DNA from: Kineosporia succinea
GTDB lineage: Bacteria; Actinomycetota; Actinomycetes; Actinomycetales; Kineosporiaceae
Reading direction: 5' to 3'
DNA: 64,000 bases
Assembly: GCF_030811555.1 (NCBI RefSeq)
Contig: NZ_JAUSQZ010000001.1
Coordinates: 1 to 64,000 of the forward strand
The notes beneath the pieces were generated by a model. The model searched no databases. It worked only from the letters and a program-made list of their open reading frames with translations, and had not been told where the DNA came from. Of this stretch, positions 17,876-28,017 are shown piece after piece. Position numbers and translations under genes: made by a program. The first letter of the stretch is position 1; the number at the start of each line of letters is the position of its first letter.

Positions 17876-18928
17876 ATGTACCCCGAACTCTCCCGTCGCC
17901 GGTTGTTCCAGGCCGGTGCCCTCGCCCTGGCCGGCAGTCCGTTCCTGGCCGCCTGCGGTTCCGACTCCGGCGCGTCCGCGGGTGCGGGTGCGGAGGGGTT
18001 CGGCGAGATCGCCGTCCAGCTCTCCTGGATCAAGAACATCGAGTTCGCCGGTGAGTACATGGCCACCGCGAACGGCTACTACGAGCAGGCCGGCTTCTCG
18101 AAGGTGGAGCTGCTCGCGGGCGGGGCCTCGGGCACCACCGCCGAGTCCGCGCTGGCCACCGGCAAGGCCTTCGTCGGGCTCTCCACGCCGACCGTGACCG
18201 CGCCCGCGATCACCAAGGGCGCGCCGCTGAAGATCGTCGGCACGACCTACCAGAAGAACCCGTTCTGCATCGTCAGCATCGACAAGAGCCCGATCGCGAC
18301 ACCGGCGGACATGGCCGGCAAGAAGATCGGCGTCCAGAGCGGCGCCAACACCGTCATCTTCGCCGCACTGCTGGCGGCCAACGGCATGACCGAGGACGAC
18401 GTGGAGATCGTGCCGGTGCAGTTCGACCCGATGGTGGTCACCACCGGTGAGGTCGACGGGTTCATGTCGTACATCACGAACGAGCCGATCCTGCTCGACT
18501 CACGGGGTTTCGACGTCACCACGTTCCTCCTCGCCGACAACGGGCTGCCGCTGGTGGCCGAGACGTTCACCGTGCTGCAGTCGTCGATCGACGACGAACG
18601 CGACAAGGTCAAGGCGTTCCTGAAGGCCGAGATCCAGGGCTGGGCCGACGCGGTCGCGAGCCCGGAGAAGTCGGCCGAGCTGGCCGTGAACACCTTCGGC
18701 AAGGACCAGGGCCTCAAGCTCGAGGAGCAGGTCAAGGAGGCCCAGGCGCAGAACGACCTGGTGGTCAGCGACGACACGAAGGCGAACGGGCTGTTCACGA
18801 TCTCGCCCGAGCTCATCGAGGCCAACCTGCGGGCGCTGGAGCTGGCGGGCACCCCGATCACGGCCGAGAAGCTGTTCGACCTCACGCTGCTCGACGAGGT
18901 GTACGCCGAGAACCCCGACCTGAAGTGA
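17876..18928 (+). CDS. NMT1/THI5-like ABC transporter substrate-binding lipoprotein
   Basis: A 350-residue exported binding protein. The signal has a twin-arginine-like SRRRLF, a hydrophobic core and the lipobox LAAC at about 24-27, so it is a lipidated, possibly Tat-exported, protein. The mature part has the NMT1/THI5 pattern ([38 protein letters not shown]), as in binding proteins for thiamine pyrimidine, riboflavin or sulfonates. No TPP riboswitch precedes it, so the ligand stays open. Its stop overlaps the GTG of the ATPase gene. Confidence 0.85.
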   Translation: MYPELSRRRLFQAGALALAGSPFLAACGSDSGASAGAGAEGFGEIAVQLSWIKNIEFAGEYMATANGYYEQAGFSKVELLAGGASGTTAESALATGKAFVGLSTPTVTAPAITKGAPLKIVGTTYQKNPFCIVSIDKSPIATPADMAGKKIGVQSGANTVIFAALLAANGMTEDDVEIVPVQFDPMVVTTGEVDGFMSYITNEPILLDSRGFDVTTFLLADNGLPLVAETFTVLQSSIDDERDKVKAFLKAEIQGWADAVASPEKSAELAVNTFGKDQGLKLEEQVKEAQAQNDLVVSDDTKANGLFTISPELIEANLRALELAGTPITAEKLFDLTLLDEVYAENPDLK

Positions 18929-19707
18929 CGGGTATCGAACTGCAGGGCCTGGGGCGCACCTTCCGGATGGGCCGCCGATCGGTCGCGGCTCTCGAAGACG
19001 TGCGACTGAGGACGTCCCGGGGCTCGTTCGTCTCTCTCCTCGGTCCGTCGGGGTGCGGTAAGTCGACGATCCTGCGGATCCTGGCCGGGCTCGAGAAGCC
19101 CGACGCCGGATCGGTTCTCGTGCACGGCGAGACGCCGCTCGAGCTGCGCGCCCGGCACCACCTGGGCATCGCCTTCCAGGACGCGGCCCTGCTCCCCTGG
19201 CGCAGCGTGCGCACGAACATCCGCCTGCCCCTGGAGATCTCGGGCATCACCCCAGACAACGCGTACATCGACGAGCTCGTCGACCTGGTCGGGCTGAAGG
19301 GATTCGAGAAGGCCCGCCCGTCGCAGCTGTCCGGCGGCATGCGGCAGCGCGTCTCGATCGCGCGGGCGCTGGTGGTGAAACCGTCGGTGCTCCTGCTCGA
19401 CGAGCCGTTCGGGGCCCTCGACGACATGACCCGCCAGCGGCTGAATCTCGAGCTGCTGCGGATCTGGACCCAGAAGCCCGCCACGACGCTGATGGTGACG
19501 CACGGCGTCAACGAGGCCGTGTTCCTCTCCGACGTGGTCGCCGTGATGAGCCCGCGCCCGGGGCGCATCGTCGAGGTCGTCCCCGTCGATCTCCCCCGTC
19601 CCCGTACCCCCGAGATGATGCGCACGCCCGAGTTCCACGCCATCGCCGATCGTCTCTCCGAATTGCTGTTCGGTGCGTCCGGCGGTGCGTCGATGGTGGA
19701 CGCGTGA
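18925..19707 (+). CDS. ABC importer ATP-binding protein (SsuB/ThiZ type)
   Basis: A 260-residue NBD. Walker [11 protein letters not shown]-loop [13 protein letters not shown], signature LSGGM, Walker [12 protein letters not shown] and an H-loop at VTHGVNEAV are all present. This set is typical of the taurine/nitrate/sulfonate/thiamine-precursor importer group. It energises the two permeases that follow. The GTG start overlaps the preceding stop, and its own stop overlaps the next GTG. Confidence 0.92.
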   Translation: MTGIELQGLGRTFRMGRRSVAALEDVRLRTSRGSFVSLLGPSGCGKSTILRILAGLEKPDAGSVLVHGETPLELRARHHLGIAFQDAALLPWRSVRTNIRLPLEISGITPDNAYIDELVDLVGLKGFEKARPSQLSGGMRQRVSIARALVVKPSVLLLDEPFGALDDMTRQRLNLELLRIWTQKPATTLMVTHGVNEAVFLSDVVAVMSPRPGRIVEVVPVDLPRPRTPEMMRTPEFHAIADRLSELLFGASGGASMVDA

Positions 19708-20456
19708 ACTCACCTTCCCGACCCGGCCGGCTGGGTGGCGCGGTCGGGACCGGTCTCCTCCTCGTCCTCTGGTCGGTGCTCGCCCTGACCGTCGTCCCCG
19801 AGTCGGTACCCACCCCGTGGGCCGTGCTGGCCCAGATGGCCGACGACGGCTGGGACTTGTACGCCACCAACGCCGGCATCACCCTGCGCGGAGCCGCCCT
19901 CGGGTTCGTCTGGGGCAACGGCGCGGCCCTGGCCGTCGCCACGCTCGCCCTGCTGTTGCCTCCGCTGGAGACCGTGGCCACCCAGCTCGCGGTGATCAGC
20001 TACTGCGTGCCGCTGACCGCGATCGGCCCGATCGTGCTGGTCATCTTCGGCGGCCGCGCGCCCACCGTGTTCCTGGCCGCCCTCTCGGTCTTCTTCACCA
20101 CGCTCGTCGGCTCGCTGCTCGGCCTCAAGGCCGCCGACCGCGCGAGCCTCGACCTGGTGTCGGCCTACGGCGGCGGACGGTTCGCCCAGCTCCGCAAGGT
20201 CAGGCTGGTCGCCGCCGCGCCGCACGTCCTCAACGCCCTGAAGATCGCCGCCCCCGCCGCCATGCTCGGCGCGATCCTCGGCGAGTACCTGGGCGGCATC
20301 GACAACGGACTCGGCGTGGCCCTGACCGTGGCCCAGCAGCAGTACGTGGTGCCGCGTACCTGGGCACTGGCACTGGTGACGGGCCTGCTCGCCGGACTGG
20401 GCTACGCGTTCTTCGCGCTGCTGGCCCGTTTCACCACGCCGTGGGCCACGTCGTGA
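19704..20456 (+). CDS. ABC importer permease 1
   Basis: A 250-residue BPD_transp_1 permease with about six helices. The coupling-helix (EAA) region is [24 protein letters not shown], close in form to that of the following gene. It starts at GTG 19704 with GTGA overlap. It probably pairs with permease 2 as a heterodimeric channel, an arrangement less common than the homodimer in this importer class. Confidence 0.9.
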   Translation: MNSPSRPGRLGGAVGTGLLLVLWSVLALTVVPESVPTPWAVLAQMADDGWDLYATNAGITLRGAALGFVWGNGAALAVATLALLLPPLETVATQLAVISYCVPLTAIGPIVLVIFGGRAPTVFLAALSVFFTTLVGSLLGLKAADRASLDLVSAYGGGRFAQLRKVRLVAAAPHVLNALKIAAPAAMLGAILGEYLGGIDNGLGVALTVAQQQYVVPRTWALALVTGLLAGLGYAFFALLARFTTPWATS

Positions 20457-21214
20457 GACTCGTGCGGGCCCTCGCGCCGCTCCTGGTGTCGGCGGTGGTC
20501 GCGCTCGCGGCCTGGGAGCTCTTCCTGCGCGCGTTCGACGTGAACCCGCTCGTCGGCAAGAACCCGGCCGCGGTCTGGGACTACCTGTCCGCGTCGGCCG
20601 AGAACCGTGCCGCCGTGACCGAGCCGCTGCTCGTGACCCTCGCCGACGCGTCCCTCGGTTTCGCCGGAGGCCTGCTCGCCGCGCTGCTGGCCGCTGTGAC
20701 CTTCGTGCTGTTCCGCAGTGTCGAGCAGGCCTTCCTGCCGGTCGCCATGCTGCTGCGCTCGGTGCCCCTGGTGGCCATGACCCCGCTCGTGACCCTGGTT
20801 TTCGGACGCGGCGCGACCGGCGTGGCCGTGATCGCCGGGATCGTGGTCTTCTTCCCGGCGCTGGTCACGATCGTGTTCGGGCTGCGCTCGGTGAATCCTC
20901 TGGCCCGTGACCTGGTGGCGGCCTACGGCGGTGGGCGCCTGGCCCAGTTGCGGGTGGTCTCGCTGCCCGGGGCGCTGCCGTCGCTGTTCGCGGCGATGCG
21001 GATCTCCGTGCCCGGGGCACTGATCGGGGCGCTGGTGGCGGAGTGGCTCGCGACCGGCAAGGGCATCGGCGGCGAGATCCTGCGGGACATCGGGGCGTTC
21101 GGCTACGACCATCTGTGGGCGTCGATCGTGGTGCTCACGGCGGTGTCGGTGGTGCTCTACACGGCGCTGAGTGTGGTGGAGCAGGCGGTGCTGGCGAGGT
21201 TCAGCACGGACTGA
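20453..21214 (+). CDS. ABC importer permease 2
   Basis: A 253-residue permease starting at GTG 20453 ([20 protein letters not shown]), overlapping the previous stop by GTGA. It has about six helices and a coupling region AAYGGGRLAQLRVVSLPGALPSLF resembling permease 1, so the two probably arose by duplication. It is the last gene of the operon, with a strong hairpin 21 bases downstream. Confidence 0.9.
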   Translation: MRLVRALAPLLVSAVVALAAWELFLRAFDVNPLVGKNPAAVWDYLSASAENRAAVTEPLLVTLADASLGFAGGLLAALLAAVTFVLFRSVEQAFLPVAMLLRSVPLVAMTPLVTLVFGRGATGVAVIAGIVVFFPALVTIVFGLRSVNPLARDLVAAYGGGRLAQLRVVSLPGALPSLFAAMRISVPGALIGALVAEWLATGKGIGGEILRDIGAFGYDHLWASIVVLTAVSVVLYTALSVVEQAVLARFSTD

Positions 21215-21235
21215 GGCGGGACGCTCGCCGGTCGT

Positions 21236-21286
21236 GGCACAGGGGTAGCCGCTATACCGGTTCGGTATAGCGGGTATCCCTGTGCC
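21236..21286 (+). terminator. Strong terminator hairpin after the ABC importer operon
   Basis: An outer stem ggcacaggg / ccctgtgcc and an inner perfect 11-bp stem ccgctataccg / cggtatagcgg around loop gtt, with a small asymmetric bulge between them. Confidence 0.8.
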
Positions 21287-21474
21287 GGCGCCGATGTGGG
21301 GCGGAGCTGGGCGACGGGGGCACGCGACCAGGTCAGTGGCCGGCGTCGGGCAGCCGGGACAGCGGCCAGGTTGGACGGCCAGGTTGGACGGCCAGGTCAG
21401 GCGACCAGGTCAGGCGACCCGCTGAGCGGCCAGGCTGGGGCTCGGTGTCCAGGTCGGGCCGGGGCCGAGGTTGA

Positions 21475-21579
21475 GTGGCCGGGTCAGTGGCCGGGTCAGT
21501 GGCCGGGTCAGTGGCCGGGTCAGTGGCCGGGTCAGTGGCCGGGTCAGTGGCCGGGTCAGTGGCCGGGTCAGTGGCCGGG
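21475..21579. repeat. 12-bp tandem repeat, eight full copies plus nine bases
   Basis: Perfect units gtggccgggtca run from 21475 to 21570, then gtggccggg. Upstream, 21360-21420 holds looser ggccaggt-type repeats. The array ends inside the 3' end of the minus-strand hypothetical gene. Each unit contains tca, a minus-strand TGA in the gene's frame, so copy-number change cannot extend the protein. Confidence 0.95.
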
Positions 21580-22056
21580 GCTGTTCGCGTCTCGTGCGTA
21601 GCCGGGTTTGAGTGACGGCGAGGGCAGCCGGATGCGGCGGGCTTTGGCCTGCTTGCTGTGGCTGCCGTTGCCCGGGCCGCGTGGACGGATCAGGCGCACG
21701 AACTCGTCGCGGTCTTCGACACTCACGAACAGGGTGGTCAGCGGCACCTTCCAGCCCAGCACCCGGGCCTGCACACCGACGTTCAGCTGAATGCGCACGA
21801 GTTGCCGGGTGGTGCCGTTGACCAGCCAGGTGCCGCGCCAGCCGTGCACGCCGATGCTGATCACGGCGCGCTCCTCGAGGTCGGCGGCGGCGATCGCGTG
21901 GCGGGGGATCGTGGCCTGGAAGGCCCAGCCCATCCACACCCGCACGGACTCGTCGCTCACCACGATGCCGCTCACCGACGGCCCGCAGGCAAGTGCGCCG
22001 AGCAGCAGGCGCATGCCCCGGGCGTAGGCGATCCGGAAAGCTCGGTCTTCCGCCAT
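21568..22056 (-). CDS. Conserved hypothetical protein
   Basis: A 162-residue protein I do not recognise. I chose ATG 22056 (MAEDRAFRIAYARGMRLLLG) because a GAGGTGGTGGAG purine-rich tract precedes it; a GTG at 22080 is the alternative. The middle is beta-rich (VRVWMGWAFQATIPRHAI, TWLVNGTTRQLVRIQLN) and is followed by VPLTTLFVSVEDRDEFVRLI, suggesting a PH-like or similar small barrel. The tail is basic. No membrane helix or signal is evident. It stands alone between the importer and priA, and its stop lies in the tandem repeat. Confidence 0.65.
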   Translation of the reverse strand: MAEDRAFRIAYARGMRLLLGALACGPSVSGIVVSDESVRVWMGWAFQATIPRHAIAAADLEERAVISIGVHGWRGTWLVNGTTRQLVRIQLNVGVQARVLGWKVPLTTLFVSVEDRDEFVRLIRPRGPGNGSHSKQAKARRIRLPSPSLKPGYARDANSPGH

Positions 22057-22132
22057 CTCCACCACCTCTGCCCTCGACACTACGGGCGTCGTGCCGGGAA
22101 GGCGAGGGATCGGGCCTCGCCGAGGCCAAGGT

Positions 22133-24277
22133 TCACCCCGGGTTGAGCGGGTTGAGCTGGATGCGTGTCGCCCCCGGCTCGCGCCGGGAGCTGCGGATCG
22201 CGGCGGCCTCGTGCAGACACCGGGCCAGGTTCTCCAGCTCCTGGCGGGGTGCCCGCAGCAGCACGCGCACCTGGGTCTCGTCGATCGCCTCGGGTTCGGC
22301 CGGCCTGCTCTCCTCCAGGCCGGCGAGGGTCTGGGTGCGGGGTATGTGGCGGCGCTGCGGTTTCGGTTTCGGCTCTTCGGCGGCGACCGGGGACGCGTCG
22401 AGCACCTCCGTCGGCCCCAGCGTCAGGGTGCCCTCGGGGAGCCGCGCGGTGCGGACGAGGGAGTTGACCGCGGTCGCGGTGCCGGTCACGTCGGCCATCA
22501 CCACGGCGGGCGGGAAGCCCAGCTCGGTGCGCTCGTCGAGCTCCCGTTCGGCCTGGGTGCCCGGATCGATGCGCACGAGCGCCTGCACCGCGGGAGCCTG
22601 CGGGTCGGCGGCGATGATCACCGAGCCGTGCGGCCGCACCTGGGCCGCCGCGCCCAGCCAGCGGCGCAGCGCATCTTCGCTCGCCCGCAGGTCGGGACGC
22701 TCGAGCAGCCGCCCGGCGTCGAGCAGCACGGCCGCGGCGTAGCCGCCCTCGACCGGCGGCTCGATACCCGGCGTGGACACGACCAGCGCGTTGACCGGCA
22801 CGTGGGGCGTGGGCCCGTCGGCCTGCGGCACCACCACGGCGGCGCCGGAGAAGGCCTGCCCCAGTTCTTCGGCCGTGCGCCCGACCCCGACGGTGGTGGC
22901 GCGCAGCCGCCGGCTCTGACAGCTGCCGCACCGCCAGGCCGCGGCGACGCGACCGCACCAGCGGCACTCGGGCAGACCCGCCTCGTCTTTCTTCAGGCGG
23001 GCCGGGAACCCGAGCGGACCGTGACAGTGCTCGCAACGGGCCGGGTGGCGGCAGTCCTGGCAGGCCAGGCCGGGCAGATAGCCGGCGCGCGGGACCTGCA
23101 CCAGCACCGGCCCCTGCTTCAGGCCGTCGCTGATCGCCCGCCAGGCCGGGCTGGGCAGTCGCCCGTGCGCGGACGGGTCGTCGCGACCTCCGAACGCGGT
23201 GGCCGCGACCTGGATGCGGGGCCACGCGTCGCGCACCACCGCCCGGTCGGCGCCGACCGGGCGGGCCCATCCGGACCGCAGCCAGGCGGCACACTCGACC
23301 GAACGCGACCAGGAGCCCGCGATCAGCGCGGCGCCCTCGAGCTCGGCGCGCACCGCCAGGACCTCGCGGGCGTGCGGATAGGGAGAGCGGGGCTCGGCGT
23401 GCATCTCGTCGCCGTCGTCCCAGATCGCGACCAGGCCCAGGTCGTGCACCGGGGCGAAAGCGGCCGCGCGGGTGCCGATCGCGACCTTCACGTCGCCGCG
23501 CGAGACCGCCAGGAAGTTGCGGTAGCGCGTGGTGGGCCCGAGATCGGCCTCGAGCCGGGCGTGCCGCCCCTCCCCCAGGCGTTGCGTGAGAGACCGGTCG
23601 AGCGCGTCGACGTCACGCTTGTCGGGCAGCACCACGAGCGACCCGCGGCCGTGACGCAGTGCCACCTCGATCGCGGTGGCCAGGTCGTCGTGCCAGTGAC
23701 GGCCGGGCAGGGCGGCCCAGACGGCGCGGGGGGCGTCGCCGGCGGCGATGCGGGTGAGCAGGGCGTGCCCGGCGCGGTATTGCTCCCAGCCTGTTATCGG
23801 CTGCTCAGTGAGTGGTTCCAGGGGCTCGGGCCGCGGGGCCTGCTCGACCCGGGCGTGGCGCGGCGGCACGGCCAGGCGCAGCACGTCGGTGAGGTTGCCG
23901 GCGTAGCGCTCGGCCACCCGGCGGCACAACCGCAGCACGGCCGGGGACAGCACCGGCTCGGGCGAGACCACCTTGCGCAACGGCGCCAGCTTGCCCGGGT
24001 GCTCCGACTCCCCCACCCGCTCGAGCAGGTAGCCCTCGATGTCCTGCCCACCGAAACGCACCCGCACCCGCACCCCGGGCTGCGCGGCCTCGGACATCGG
24101 CTCGGGCACCAGGTAGTCGAACACCCGGTCGAGATGGGGCAACGGCACGTCGACCGTGACCCGGGCGACCGGTAGCTCGGCGGCCGCCGCAGCCGGGGGT
24201 CTGGGCTTGCGGCCACGGGTCGCGGCGCGGAGCAGTTCCAGCTGGTCGCCGGAGCTGGCGTCGGATCCGGTGCTCAT
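22133..24277 (-). CDS. priA: Probable replication restart protein PriA, helicase motifs lost
   Basis: A 714-residue protein starting at ATG 24277 (TTGAGG just upstream). The N-terminal 3'-end-binding domain (VTVDVPLPHLDRVFDYLVP) and the zinc-binding cysteines (CQDCRHPARCEHC, CRWCGRVAAAWRCGSC) are intact. The Walker A position reads ALPGRHWHDDLA without GKT, and the DEEH position reads IWDDGDEMH. This is the known actinobacterial form that probably lacks helicase activity but may still organise restart complexes. It lies downstream of metK on the same strand. Confidence 0.93.
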   Translation of the reverse strand: MSTGSDASSGDQLELLRAATRGRKPRPPAAAAAELPVARVTVDVPLPHLDRVFDYLVPEPMSEAAQPGVRVRVRFGGQDIEGYLLERVGESEHPGKLAPLRKVVSPEPVLSPAVLRLCRRVAERYAGNLTDVLRLAVPPRHARVEQAPRPEPLEPLTEQPITGWEQYRAGHALLTRIAAGDAPRAVWAALPGRHWHDDLATAIEVALRHGRGSLVVLPDKRDVDALDRSLTQRLGEGRHARLEADLGPTTRYRNFLAVSRGDVKVAIGTRAAAFAPVHDLGLVAIWDDGDEMHAEPRSPYPHAREVLAVRAELEGAALIAGSWSRSVECAAWLRSGWARPVGADRAVVRDAWPRIQVAATAFGGRDDPSAHGRLPSPAWRAISDGLKQGPVLVQVPRAGYLPGLACQDCRHPARCEHCHGPLGFPARLKKDEAGLPECRWCGRVAAAWRCGSCQSRRLRATTVGVGRTAEELGQAFSGAAVVVPQADGPTPHVPVNALVVSTPGIEPPVEGGYAAAVLLDAGRLLERPDLRASEDALRRWLGAAAQVRPHGSVIIAADPQAPAVQALVRIDPGTQAERELDERTELGFPPAVVMADVTGTATAVNSLVRTARLPEGTLTLGPTEVLDASPVAAEEPKPKPQRRHIPRTQTLAGLEESRPAEPEAIDETQVRVLLRAPRQELENLARCLHEAAAIRSSRREPGATRIQLNPLNPG

Positions 24278-24293
24278 GAGCCTCAATCTAAAG

Positions 24294-24331
24294 CAGCCCG
24301 GCCGCCACCTCTCACGGTGACGGCCGGGCTG
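24294..24331 (-). terminator. Terminator hairpin after metK
   Basis: cagcccggccg pairs with cggccgggctg (11 bp), with an inner cacc / ggtg extension. It lies between the end of metK and the start of priA. Confidence 0.7.
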
Positions 24332-24347
24332 TGGACAACTCTCACAT

Positions 24348-25538
24348 CTAACCGATGAACGACTTCAGGGCGTCGACGCGGGTGGTCTGCTCCCAGGTCA
24401 TGCCCTCGAGGTTGCGCCCGAAGTGACCGTAGGCCGCGGTCTGGTGGTACTTCGGCTTCAGCAGGTCCAGATCACGGATGATCGCGGCCGGCCGCAGGTC
24501 GAAGACCTCCTTGATCGCCTCGGTGATCTTGCTGTTCGGAACGGTCTCGGTGCCGAACGTCTCCACGTACAGACCCACCGGCTGCGCCTTGCCGATCGCG
24601 TAGGCGACCTGCACCTCGCACCGCTTGGCCAGGCCGGCGGCGACCACGTTCTTCGCCACCCAGCGCATCGCGTACGCAGCCGAGCGGTCGACCTTCGACG
24701 GGTCCTTGCCGCTGAACGCGCCACCACCGTGACGGGCGAAACCACCGTAGGTGTCGACGATGATCTTGCGGCCGGTCAGACCGGCGTCACCCATCGGGCC
24801 ACCGACCTCGAACCGGCCCGTGGGGTTGACCAGCAGGCGGTAGTCGGAGGTGTCGATGTCGATGCGGTCGAGCACGGGCTTGATCACGTGGTCGACGACG
24901 TCGGGCTGGAGCAGGTTCTCCAGGCTGACGTCCGCGGCGTGCTGGCTGGAGACGACCACGGTGTCCAGGCGAACGGCCCGGTCACCGTCGTAGGCGATGG
25001 TGACCTGGGTCTTGCCGTCGGGGCGCAGGTACGGGACCTCGCCGCTCTTACGGACCTCGGTCAGGCGCTCGGCCAGACGGTGCGCCAGCCAGATCGGCAA
25101 CGGCAGCAGCTCGGGCGTGTCGTCGTTCGCATACCCGAACATCAGGCCCTGGTCGCCGGCCCCCTGCAGGTCCAGCGGGTCGGCCCCGGCCTCGACCCGC
25201 GCCTCGTAGGCGGTGTCGACGCCCTGCGCGATGTCCGGCGACTGCGCACCGATGCTGACCTCGACGCCACACGAGTTCCCGTCGAAACCCTTGGTGCTGG
25301 AGTCATAACCGATGTCCAGGATCGTCTTGCGCACGATCGAGGGGATGTCGACGTAGGACTTCGTGGTGACCTCACCGGCCACGTGCACCAGACCGGTGGT
25401 GACCATGGTCTCCACCGCGACCCGCGACGCCGGGTCCTGCTGCAGAAGAGCGTCGAGAATCGCGTCACTGATCTGGTCACAGATCTTGTCGGGGTGCCCC
25501 TCGGTGACGGACTCAGAGGTGAACAGACGGTCGGACAC
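24348..25538 (-). CDS. metK: S-adenosylmethionine synthase
   Basis: A 396-residue enzyme making SAM from methionine and ATP. Motifs are [32 protein letters not shown] and [19 protein letters not shown]. It starts at GTG 25538. Normal length and full motifs. A terminator separates it from priA. The 148 bases upstream, towards coaBC, contain no recognisable SAM riboswitch. Confidence 0.97.
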   Translation of the reverse strand: MSDRLFTSESVTEGHPDKICDQISDAILDALLQQDPASRVAVETMVTTGLVHVAGEVTTKSYVDIPSIVRKTILDIGYDSSTKGFDGNSCGVEVSIGAQSPDIAQGVDTAYEARVEAGADPLDLQGAGDQGLMFGYANDDTPELLPLPIWLAHRLAERLTEVRKSGEVPYLRPDGKTQVTIAYDGDRAVRLDTVVVSSQHAADVSLENLLQPDVVDHVIKPVLDRIDIDTSDYRLLVNPTGRFEVGGPMGDAGLTGRKIIVDTYGGFARHGGGAFSGKDPSKVDRSAAYAMRWVAKNVVAAGLAKRCEVQVAYAIGKAQPVGLYVETFGTETVPNSKITEAIKEVFDLRPAAIIRDLDLLKPKYHQTAAYGHFGRNLEGMTWEQTTRVDALKSFIG

Positions 25539-25686
25539 GGCACTCCCGAAGGGTGTGATGACGAGCAGGCAAGTATGGAACGTTGACGGGCGGCGAACTC
25601 GCGTCGTCCGCGCCGCCTACTCTAACCATCCTGGTAGACAAGGGGCAGGTCGGCTGGCACAGCCTGTCTCCAGGACTGTGGCCGGA

Positions 25687-27033
25687 CTATTGGCCGGGCG
25701 TCGGCAGCAGCTTGCGCACCGAGTCCCAGATGGCCTCGGCGACCGCTTCCTTGGTACCCGCCGGCACGGGCGTGACGGTGCCGTCGGCCGCGAGAACCGT
25801 CACCTCGGTGTCGGCCCGGCCGAAGACCTTGCCGGCCGACACGTCGTTCAGCACCAGCAGATCACAGCCCTTGCGGGCGAGCTTGGCGGTGGCGTGCTCG
25901 AGTGCGGTGCCGGTGTCGTCGCCGGTCTCGGCCGCGAAACCGACCACGACCTGCCCGGCACGTCGCCGCGCGACCAGCCCGGCGAGGATGTCGGGGTTGC
26001 GCACGAGCGTGACGACCGGTGCGTCGTCGGTATCGGCGTTCTTCTTGATCTTGTGGCCGGCGACCTGCGCGGGCCGGAAGTCGGCGACCGCGGCGGCCAT
26101 CACCACGACGTCGGCGGCCGGCGCCGCACCGCTCAGGGCGTCGCGCATCTGCAGGGCGGTCTCGACGCTCACGACCTCGACGCCGTCGGGGGCCGGGACC
26201 TCGATCGGCCCGGCGACGAGCGTGACCCGGGCCCCGCGGTCGCGGGCGGCGCGGGCCAGGGCGACACCCTGGCGGCCGGAGCTGCGGTTGCCCAGGAAGC
26301 GGACGGGGTCGAGGGGTTCGCGGGTGCCGCCGGCGGAGACGACGACGCGCACGCCGGCGAGGTCGCCCGGACGCCGGGGGGCCGACGCGGCGGCGATCTC
26401 CGGCACCACGCTCCCCGCCGACGTGTTCGACGGCACCGGGGGGTCGGCAGCGGCCACGGAACTCGCAGGCGCCGGGCTCCCGGCGGAGGGAGCCGGGTCC
26501 AGCAGCCCCAGAGCCACGGCGAACAGCTCTTCCGGCTCGGGCAGCCGGCCCGGACCGGTGTCGGCACCGGTCAGCCGGCCGCTGGCGGGCTCGATCACGT
26601 GCGTGCCCCGCTCGCGCAGGGTGGCGACGTTGGCGACCGTGGCCGGGTGCAGCCACATCTCGGTGTGCATCGCCGGGGCGAGCACCACCGGGCACCGGGC
26701 CGTGAGCAGCACGTTGGTGAGCAGGTCGTCGGCCAGCCCGTGAGCGGCCTTCGCCAGCAGATCGGCGGTGGTGGGGGCCACCACGACCAGGTCGGCCTGC
26801 TGGCCGATCCGGACGTGCGGCACCTCGTGCACGTCGTCCCACACCGACGGGGAGACGGGGTGCCCGGAGAGGGCCGCCCAGGTGGGGGCGCCGACGAAGG
26901 TCAGCGCGGCCTGGGTCGGGACCACCCGGACGTCATGACCCGCCTCTTTGAACAGGCGCAGCAGCAGGCACGCCTTGTAGGCGGCGATCCCGCCGCCGAC
27001 GCCGAGAACGATGCGGCGGCCCGTCACTGCCAT
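25687..27033 (-). CDS. coaBC: Bifunctional phosphopantothenoylcysteine decarboxylase / phosphopantothenate-cysteine ligase
   Basis: A 448-residue fusion for coenzyme A synthesis. The N-terminal flavoprotein CoaC domain (about 1-175) has GGGIAAYKACLLLRLF and PAMHTEMWLHPATVANV. The C-terminal CoaB domain (about 225-448) has SAGGTREPLDPVRFLGNRSS and a KIKK lysine region. The two are joined by an unusually long Ala/Pro/Ser linker (about 175-225). It lies 9 bases after rpoZ, so the two are probably co-transcribed. Confidence 0.96.
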   Translation of the reverse strand: MAVTGRRIVLGVGGGIAAYKACLLLRLFKEAGHDVRVVPTQAALTFVGAPTWAALSGHPVSPSVWDDVHEVPHVRIGQQADLVVVAPTTADLLAKAAHGLADDLLTNVLLTARCPVVLAPAMHTEMWLHPATVANVATLRERGTHVIEPASGRLTGADTGPGRLPEPEELFAVALGLLDPAPSAGSPAPASSVAAADPPVPSNTSAGSVVPEIAAASAPRRPGDLAGVRVVVSAGGTREPLDPVRFLGNRSSGRQGVALARAARDRGARVTLVAGPIEVPAPDGVEVVSVETALQMRDALSGAAPAADVVVMAAAVADFRPAQVAGHKIKKNADTDDAPVVTLVRNPDILAGLVARRRAGQVVVGFAAETGDDTGTALEHATAKLARKGCDLLVLNDVSAGKVFGRADTEVTVLAADGTVTPVPAGTKEAVAEAIWDSVRKLLPTPGQ

Positions 27034-27042
27034 GAACGAAGG

Positions 27043-27303
27043 TCAGTCGTGCTTCTCGGCGGTCAGCAGGCCCTCGTTGATCTCGCGCATGGCGACGGAG
27101 AGGGGCTTCTCCTGCACGTGCGTCTCGACGAGCGGGCCGACGTACTCCAGCAGGCCCTCACCGAGCTGCGAGTAGTACGCGTTGATCTGACGCGCGCGCT
27201 TGGCGGCGAAGATGACCAGCGAGTACTTGGAATCGACGGTCGACAGCAGGTCGTCGATCGGCGGGTTGGTGATGCCTTCAGGGCTGGCAACGGTTCCGGA
27301 CAC
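27043..27303 (-). CDS. rpoZ: DNA-directed RNA polymerase omega subunit
   Basis: An 86-residue protein starting at GTG 27303 with GGAG upstream ([20 protein letters not shown]). It contains [20 protein letters not shown], the conserved omega motif that clamps the beta-prime C-terminus. Normal actinobacterial length. It lies between gmk and coaBC, the standard order. Confidence 0.95.
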   Translation of the reverse strand: MSGTVASPEGITNPPIDDLLSTVDSKYSLVIFAAKRARQINAYYSQLGEGLLEYVGPLVETHVQEKPLSVAMREINEGLLTAEKHD

Positions 27304-27362
27304 ACGAACTCCAGGCGTAGATGGTGCGTACAGCTCAGCACACGGTCGGGCCGAGCGCGAAA

Positions 27363-28010
27363 TCAGTGGTTCGACTCCACCGAGCTCACCGGGTCGGCCG
27401 GGCTCTCGATCGGGGTCAGACCCATCCATGATACGAGCTCGTCGGTGGCCCGGCGGACGTCGTCGTTCACGATGCCGATGTCGAACTCCGACTCGGCCGC
27501 CATCTCCACCTCGGCCGTGCGCAGGCGTCGGGCCCGCTCCTCGCTGTCCTCGGTGCCCCGGCCGACCAGCCGGCGGACCAGCTCGTCGAGACTCGGCGGC
27601 TTGAGGAACACGAAGAAGGCGCCCGGCATGGTGGTGCGGACCTGCCGCGCCCCCTGCAGATCGATCTCCAGCAGGGCCGGCCGGCCCTGGGCGAGGATCT
27701 CCTCGACCGCGGCGCGCGGGGTGCCGTACCGGTGCCGGCCGTGCACCACCGCCCACTCCAGGAGCTGATCGGTCGCGATCAGCTCGTCGAACTTCGCGTC
27801 GTCCACGAAGAAGTAATGGACGCCGTCCTGCTCACCCGGCCGCGGCGGCCGGGTGGTGACCGAGACGGAGAGCCAGATCTGCTCGTAGCGGCGGCGGATG
27901 TCGGCCGCGACCGTTCCCTTTCCCACCGCTGTGGGTCCTGCCAGTACCGTCAGCCGTCCTGGCCGAACCGACCCGCCCCCCGACGGGTCCTGCAGCTCCG
28001 TCCCGATCAC
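27363..28010 (-). CDS. gmk: Guanylate kinase
   Basis: A 215-residue enzyme phosphorylating GMP to GDP. P-loop [11 protein letters not shown], the GMP-binding [20 protein letters not shown] and the lid segment [16 protein letters not shown] are visible. The start at GTG 28010 gives a short N-terminal extension, and it begins 8 bases after mihF. The C-terminal end is slightly extended compared with E. coli. Confidence 0.95.
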   Translation of the reverse strand: MIGTELQDPSGGGSVRPGRLTVLAGPTAVGKGTVAADIRRRYEQIWLSVSVTTRPPRPGEQDGVHYFFVDDAKFDELIATDQLLEWAVVHGRHRYGTPRAAVEEILAQGRPALLEIDLQGARQVRTTMPGAFFVFLKPPSLDELVRRLVGRGTEDSEERARRLRTAEVEMAAESEFDIGIVNDDVRRATDELVSWMGLTPIESPADPVSSVESNH

Positions 28011-28017
28011 CGCTGTT

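Noticed and set aside
21475-21579. Possible CRISPR array
   Set aside because: Units are directly adjacent 12-mers with no spacers, and no cas genes are nearby.
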